Assembly (NCBI GenBank): GCA_963794995.1
Contig: CAWCFV010000002.1
Location: 2,914,001-2,978,000 of the forward strand
Direction of reading: 5' to 3'
Origin: CAWCFV01 sp963794995
GTDB lineage: Bacteria > Actinomycetota > Actinomycetes > JACCUZ01
DNA length: 64,000 nucleotides
Each line of letters begins with the position of its first letter. Position 1 is the stretch's first letter. Shown piece after piece: positions 60,496-64,000 of this stretch. Both the position numbers and the translations under genes were made by a program. The notes under the pieces were generated by a model. It was not told the DNA's origin. It worked only from the letters and a program-made list of their open reading frames with translations, and searched no databases.

Positions 60496-61779
60496 GCGGT
60501 GGGCCGACCTTCTGGGGACCGGACTTCGCCGCGCTCCAGGAGCAGGACCCCGAGATCGCCTCGGTGGTGACCGGCGAGCTGGACCGGCTGCGCGGGGGTC
60601 TCCAGCTGATCGCGAGCGAGAACTTCACCTCGCCCGCCGTGCTGGCCGCGCTCGGCTCGACCCTGTCCAACAAGTACGCCGAGGGCTACCCGGGCCGGCG
60701 TTACTACGGCGGCTGCGAGCAGGTCGACCGGGCCGAGGAGATCGGGATCGAGCGGGCCAGGCGGCTCTTCGCGCCGGACGGTGGCCAGGTGCACGTCAAC
60801 CTCCAGCCGCACTCGGGCGCGAGTGCCAACCTCGCGGCCTACGCGGCTCTGCTGCAGCCGGGCGACACCGTGCTCGCGATGTCGCTGCCGCACGGCGGTC
60901 ACCTCACCCACGGCGCGAAGGTCAGCTTCTCGGGCACGTGGTTCACGCCGGTGCCCTACACGGTGCGGCGCGACACCGAGCTGATCGACTACGACGAGGT
61001 GCGCGACCTGGCGCTCCGGCACCGGCCGCAGATGATCATCGCCGGTGCGACGGCCTATCCCCGGCTGATCGACTTCGCCCGCTTCCGCGACATCGCGGAC
61101 GAGGTGGGCGCCTGGCTGATGGTCGACGCCGCCCACTTCGTCGGCCTGGTCGCCGGGGGAGCGGTCCCCTCGCCCGTCCCGTACGCCGACGTCGTCACCT
61201 TCACGACCCACAAGGTCCTGCGGGGCCCGCGCGGCGGCATGATCGTGTGCCGGCCCGCCCTGGCGGCCAGGATCGACAAGGCGGTCTTCCCGTTCCTGCA
61301 GGGTGGCCCGCTGATGCACGCGGTGGCGGCCAAGGCGGTGGCACTGGGGGAGTGCCTCCAGCCGGCCTACCGCGACTACGCCCGGCAGGTCGTCGCGAAC
61401 GCGCAGGCGTTGAGCCGAGGGCCTGGCGGGTGAGGGCATGCGTCCGGTCTCCGGCGGCACCGACACCCACCTCGCGCTGCTCGACCTCCAGTCCCTCGGC
61501 GTCACGGGCGCCGAGGCCGAGCGACGCTGCGACGCCGCGCGGATCACCCTGAACAAGAACGCGATCCCCTACGACCCGCAGAAGCCGATGGTGGCCTCCG
61601 GGATCCGCGTCGGGACTCCCGCGGTGACGACCCAGGGGATGACCGAGACCGCCATGAAGGACGTCGCGTCCCTGATCGGCCGCGCGGTACGCGACGACGA
61701 CGGGTCGGCGGCGGCCGAGCTGGCCGAGTCGGTGGGCGCCCTCGTGGCCGCCCACCCGGCCTACCCCGAGCCGGCCTGA
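60492..61779 (+). CDS. glyA: Serine hydroxymethyltransferase, one apparent frame change
   Basis: Interconverts serine and glycine with tetrahydrofolate. LQLIASENFTSPAVLAALG, YAEGYPGRRYYGGCE, VDAAHFVGLVAGG and the PLP-Lys site TFTTHKVLRGPRGG are intact. At about 61413 the frame breaks: removing one base (the A in GCGTTGAGCC) joins ANAQAL to AEGLAGEGMRPVSGGTDTH, and the protein continues to LNKNAIPYDP and the stop at 61779. The corrected 429 residues are normal. glyA is a core gene, so an error is more likely than decay. Confidence 0.93.
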
Positions 61780-61798
61780 GGGCGGCTGACGACCTCAC

Positions 61799-62956
61799 GT
61801 GCGCGAGTACATGCTCACCCTCGTGGTGGCGGCGGCCGTCACCTACCTGCTCACCCCGGTGGCCCGGCGGATCGCACTGCGCTGGGGCGCCCTGACCCCG
61901 GTCCGCGACCGCGACGTGCACGCGATCCCGACCCCGCGGCTGGGCGGTCTGGCGATGCTCGGCGGCTTCGGAGCGGGCATGCTCGTCGCCACCCAGATGC
62001 CGTTCCTCGGTCCTCGGCTGCACGACTCCCAGCAGACCTTCGCCCTCCTCGCGGGCGCGGGCCTGATCTGCCTGCTCGGCATCGCGGACGACCGGTGGGA
62101 GCTCGACGCGCTCACGAAGCTGGCCGGTCAGGTGCTCGCGGCCGGTGTCATGGTCATCGGCGGCGTGCAGATGCTCTACCTCCCGATCGGCTTCTTCGGG
62201 GGCGGCACCGTCGACGGCATCCCCAACTCGTTCGTGCTCGGTCCGGTCGAGGGCACCGTCCTCACCATCGCCCTGGTGGTCCTGACCGTGAACGCGGTCA
62301 ACTTCGTCGACGGGCTGGACGGTCTCGCCGCCGGCATCGTCGCGATCGCCGCCGCGTCGTTCTTCGTCTTCTCCTACAAGCTCACGGTCGACGAGAGCCT
62401 GACCCGGGCCACGACCTCGGGGGTGGTCGCGGCCGCCCTCGTCGGCGTGTGCATCGGCTTCCTCCCGCACAACTTCAGCCCGGCCCGGGTCTTCATGGGC
62501 GACTCCGGCTCGATGCTGCTGGGGCTGCTCCTGGCGTCGACCACCGTGACGCTGACCGGCACCGTCGGCCCCAACGCGGTGACGACCTCCCTCGCCCCGT
62601 CGCTGCTTCCGCTGGTGCTGCCGATCGCGGTGATGGCGGTCCCCTTCCTCGACGTCGTGCTCGCGATCGTCAGACGCACCCTCGCCGGCCGCTCGCCCTT
62701 CGCCCCGGACAAGCAGCACCTGCACCACCGGCTGCTCGAGCGGGGGCACAGCCATGCGCGCGCCGTCCTCGTGATGTACCTCTGGTCCGCGGTGATCGCC
62801 TTCGGGGCCACGGCGTCGGTCTTCCTCGACACCCCGGCCCTGCTCGTCAGCCTCGCCGCGGTCTGCGTGGTCGCCGTGCTCGTCACGATGAACATCCCGC
62901 GCCTGCGGCGGGCCGAGGGGACGTTCACCGGCCTGCGCCGCGGGAGGTCCCGGTGA
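61799..62956 (+). CDS. wecA: Undecaprenyl-phosphate N-acetylglucosamine-1-phosphate transferase
   Basis: A 385-residue membrane enzyme of the MraY/WecA/TagO family that starts lipid-linked glycan synthesis. HAIPTPRLGGLAMLGGF, GIADDRWELDALTKLAGQ, VNAVNFVDGLDGLAAG, FMGDSGSMLLG and the C-terminal His motif DKQHLHHRLLERGHS are all present. About eleven helices. GTG start. In actinobacteria this gene precedes the atp operon and primes arabinogalactan or other wall polymers. Confidence 0.93.
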   Translation: MREYMLTLVVAAAVTYLLTPVARRIALRWGALTPVRDRDVHAIPTPRLGGLAMLGGFGAGMLVATQMPFLGPRLHDSQQTFALLAGAGLICLLGIADDRWELDALTKLAGQVLAAGVMVIGGVQMLYLPIGFFGGGTVDGIPNSFVLGPVEGTVLTIALVVLTVNAVNFVDGLDGLAAGIVAIAAASFFVFSYKLTVDESLTRATTSGVVAAALVGVCIGFLPHNFSPARVFMGDSGSMLLGLLLASTTVTLTGTVGPNAVTTSLAPSLLPLVLPIAVMAVPFLDVVLAIVRRTLAGRSPFAPDKQHLHHRLLERGHSHARAVLVMYLWSAVIAFGATASVFLDTPALLVSLAAVCVVAVLVTMNIPRLRRAEGTFTGLRRGRSR

Positions 62957-63402
62957 GGTCGGGACACCGGGGGACCGGTCCTCGCGCCCTCCTCGCGCCG
63001 TCGGTGCTCGGCGCAGCCGGCGGGTGGGCGCTGTGCCTGCTCGGGGGTCTGGCCGTCGACGGCCTCCACGGCCTGGCCGCCGCCGGGCTGGCCGGCGTTC
63101 TGGTCCTCGGGTTCCTGCTGCTGGGCCAGGTGCCCGTCGCCCAGGCGGCGCGTGGCCGTGGCGGTCTGGGTGCAGCGCTGCTGCTGATCGGTTACCTGGC
63201 GCGGGTCGTCGCGCTGCTCGTCGCGTTCGTGCTCGTGGTGGTCGACGGCAGCCTGGACCGTCGTGTCCTCGGTCTCTCGGTCATGGGTGTCGCCCTCGGC
63301 TGGACGGCCGGCACCGTGTGGTCGTGGTGGCGCTGGCAGCCTCCGGTGGTGGACGTCGAGCTGCCTCCGGTCCCGGCCGACGGAGGCCCCGCACCCCGCT
63401 GA
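62953..63402 (+). CDS. Membrane protein preceding the ATP synthase operon (AtpI-like)
   Basis: A 149-residue protein with four hydrophobic segments (GGWALCLLGGLAVDGLHGL, LAGVLVLGFLLLGQVPVA, LIGYLARVVALLVAFVLVV, VMGVALGWTAGTVWSWW). Its position between wecA and atpZ/atpB matches the poorly conserved AtpI-like protein of other actinobacteria. GTG start overlapping the wecA stop by 4 bases. Confidence 0.65.
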   Translation: MRSGHRGTGPRALLAPSVLGAAGGWALCLLGGLAVDGLHGLAAAGLAGVLVLGFLLLGQVPVAQAARGRGGLGAALLLIGYLARVVALLVAFVLVVVDGSLDRRVLGLSVMGVALGWTAGTVWSWWRWQPPVVDVELPPVPADGGPAPR

Positions 63403-63408
63403 TAGGGT
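63403..63408 (+). promoter_or_regulatory. Candidate -10 of the atp operon
   Basis: TAGGGT immediately after the AtpI-like stop codon and 10 bases before the atpZ ATG. It could give an almost leaderless atpZ-atpB transcript. Confidence 0.35.
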
Positions 63409-63418
63409 CGCCGACGCG

Positions 63419-63673
63419 ATGGTCGACGACCGGACTGACGGCGACGACGACGGGTCTGCGGCGGTGTCCGGAGGAGCGTCGGAGACACCGCCGGTGCGGG
63501 ATGTCGATCCCTACGCCGTCCTCAGCTACCTGCTCTCCGGCGTGATCCTCTACGGCGGGATCGGGTGGCTGCTCGACTGGTGGCTGGGCACCCGCGGGCT
63601 GGTCGGAGTGGGCATCGTGCTGGGTGCGGCCGGCGGAATCTGGCTCGTCTGGCTCCGGTACAGTAAGCCGTGA
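63419..63673 (+). CDS. AtpZ/AtpI family F0F1 assembly protein
   Basis: An 84-residue protein: a 27-residue acidic start, then VDPYAVLSYLLSGVILYGGIG and LVGVGIVLGAAGGIWLVWLR, a two-helix hairpin with WLLDWWLGTRG between them. This is the classic AtpZ pattern, found just before atpB. It aids assembly of the c-ring or divalent-cation handling in relatives. Confidence 0.85.
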   Translation: MVDDRTDGDDDGSAAVSGGASETPPVRDVDPYAVLSYLLSGVILYGGIGWLLDWWLGTRGLVGVGIVLGAAGGIWLVWLRYSKP

Positions 63674-63733
63674 TCCCCCAGTAGTCCTCGCAGTGTTCTT
63701 GCGCACCCGATGCACCGCGCCGAAGGAGACGCC

Positions 63734-64000
63734 TTGCACCTGGTCAATGTGGCCCAGGCAGCCGAGGGGGAAGAGTTCCACCCCCCCGGTCCGGCGGACT
63801 TCGAGTTCCCGCCGCTCTTCGGCGAGGGAACCTTCTTCACCAAGCCGATGCTCATCATCGTGCTCGGCACCCTGCTCATCGCCGGTCTCTTCTGGCTCGC
63901 CGCGCGTCGTGCGTCCCTGGTCCCCGCAAAGGCCCAGTTCCTGGGCGAGGGCGTCTACGGCTTCGTGCGCAACAGCATCGTCGGTGACAGCATCGGCCGC
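63734..64000 (+). CDS. atpB: ATP synthase subunit a, 5' part only
   Basis: Start of the F0 proton-channel subunit, cut by the window edge. A hydrophilic N-terminus (HPPGPADFEFPPLFGEGTFF) precedes the first helix, KPMLIIVLGTLLIAGLFWLA, and the conserved KAQFLGEGVYGFVRNSIVG. A TTG at 63734 is chosen as start because GAAGGAG lies 5 bases upstream; an in-frame ATG at 63710 lacks a site. The rest of the atp operon should lie to the right. Confidence 0.9.
   Translation, partial: MHLVNVAQAAEGEEFHPPGPADFEFPPLFGEGTFFTKPMLIIVLGTLLIAGLFWLAARRASLVPAKAQFLGEGVYGFVRNSIVGDSIGR

Noticed and set aside
61438..61779. Stand-alone 113-residue protein after glyA
   Set aside because: It is the C-terminal part of serine hydroxymethyltransferase displaced by one base.
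1..64000. CRISPR arrays, insertion sequences, integrases, prophage and rRNA genes
   Set aside because: No regularly spaced direct repeats, no transposase or integrase frames and no rRNA signatures were found.

Overview
The window is chromosomal DNA from a very GC-rich actinomycete. Evidence: pervasive G/C third codon positions, frequent GTG starts, a nickel superoxide dismutase with its own maturation protease, a fused 2-oxoglutarate decarboxylase (kgd), and the actinobacterial gene order argS-lysA-hom-thrC-thrB-rho-rpmE-prfA-prmC-tsaC-wecA-atp. The genus cannot be fixed from sequence alone; a lineage near Nocardioidales, Kineosporiales or Frankiales is a guess.

Layout. 0-9.5 kb: biotin synthesis (bioD, bioB), Ni-SOD pair, malic enzyme, SulP transporter, oxidoreductase and kinase-like genes. 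9.6-15 kb: a PadR regulator with a DUF4097 protein behind a distinctive operator, then a two-component system with a DUF4173 membrane protein. 15-20 kb: kgd and an acyl-CoA dehydrogenase. 20-24.7 kb: a secreted GH88-type hydrolase, a drug-efflux MFS and a group 2 sigma factor. 24.8-27.9 kb: a tight four-gene cassette (acyl-CoA-dehydrogenase-like, PIG-L deacetylase, NodS-like methyltransferase, glycosyltransferase) of unknown product. 27.9-38.3 kb: cell-wall peptidase, small membrane and stress genes, paaN, mmuM, ferredoxin reductase, an ABC exporter and tRNA-Arg. 38.4-64 kb: the conserved argS-to-atp block, with two insertions. pxpABC (5-oxoprolinase) lies between argS and lysA. A nine-gene, mostly translationally coupled operon lies between rho and rpmE.

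That operon (50.3-57.5 kb) is the most interesting system. Two tandem secreted proteins carry a C-terminal signal (CS-x-x-PV, hydrophobic helix, Arg cluster). They are followed by a PIG-L deacetylase, a processive family 2 glycosyltransferase, an exosortase-like membrane transpeptidase with a Cys/Arg/His triad, a HEAT-repeat membrane protein, an ATP-grasp enzyme, a UDP-GlcNAc 2-epimerase and a HAD phosphatase. It reads as a surface-polysaccharide system coupled to protein sorting.

Two window-wide patterns matter. First, at least eight conserved genes, including rho and glyA, are split by single-base frame changes. These are far more likely sequence errors than decay, so those genes are annotated as whole. 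Second, many genes have a TANNNT hexamer 6-8 bases before an ATG/GTG start and no Shine-Dalgarno sequence, as expected for leaderless transcripts.
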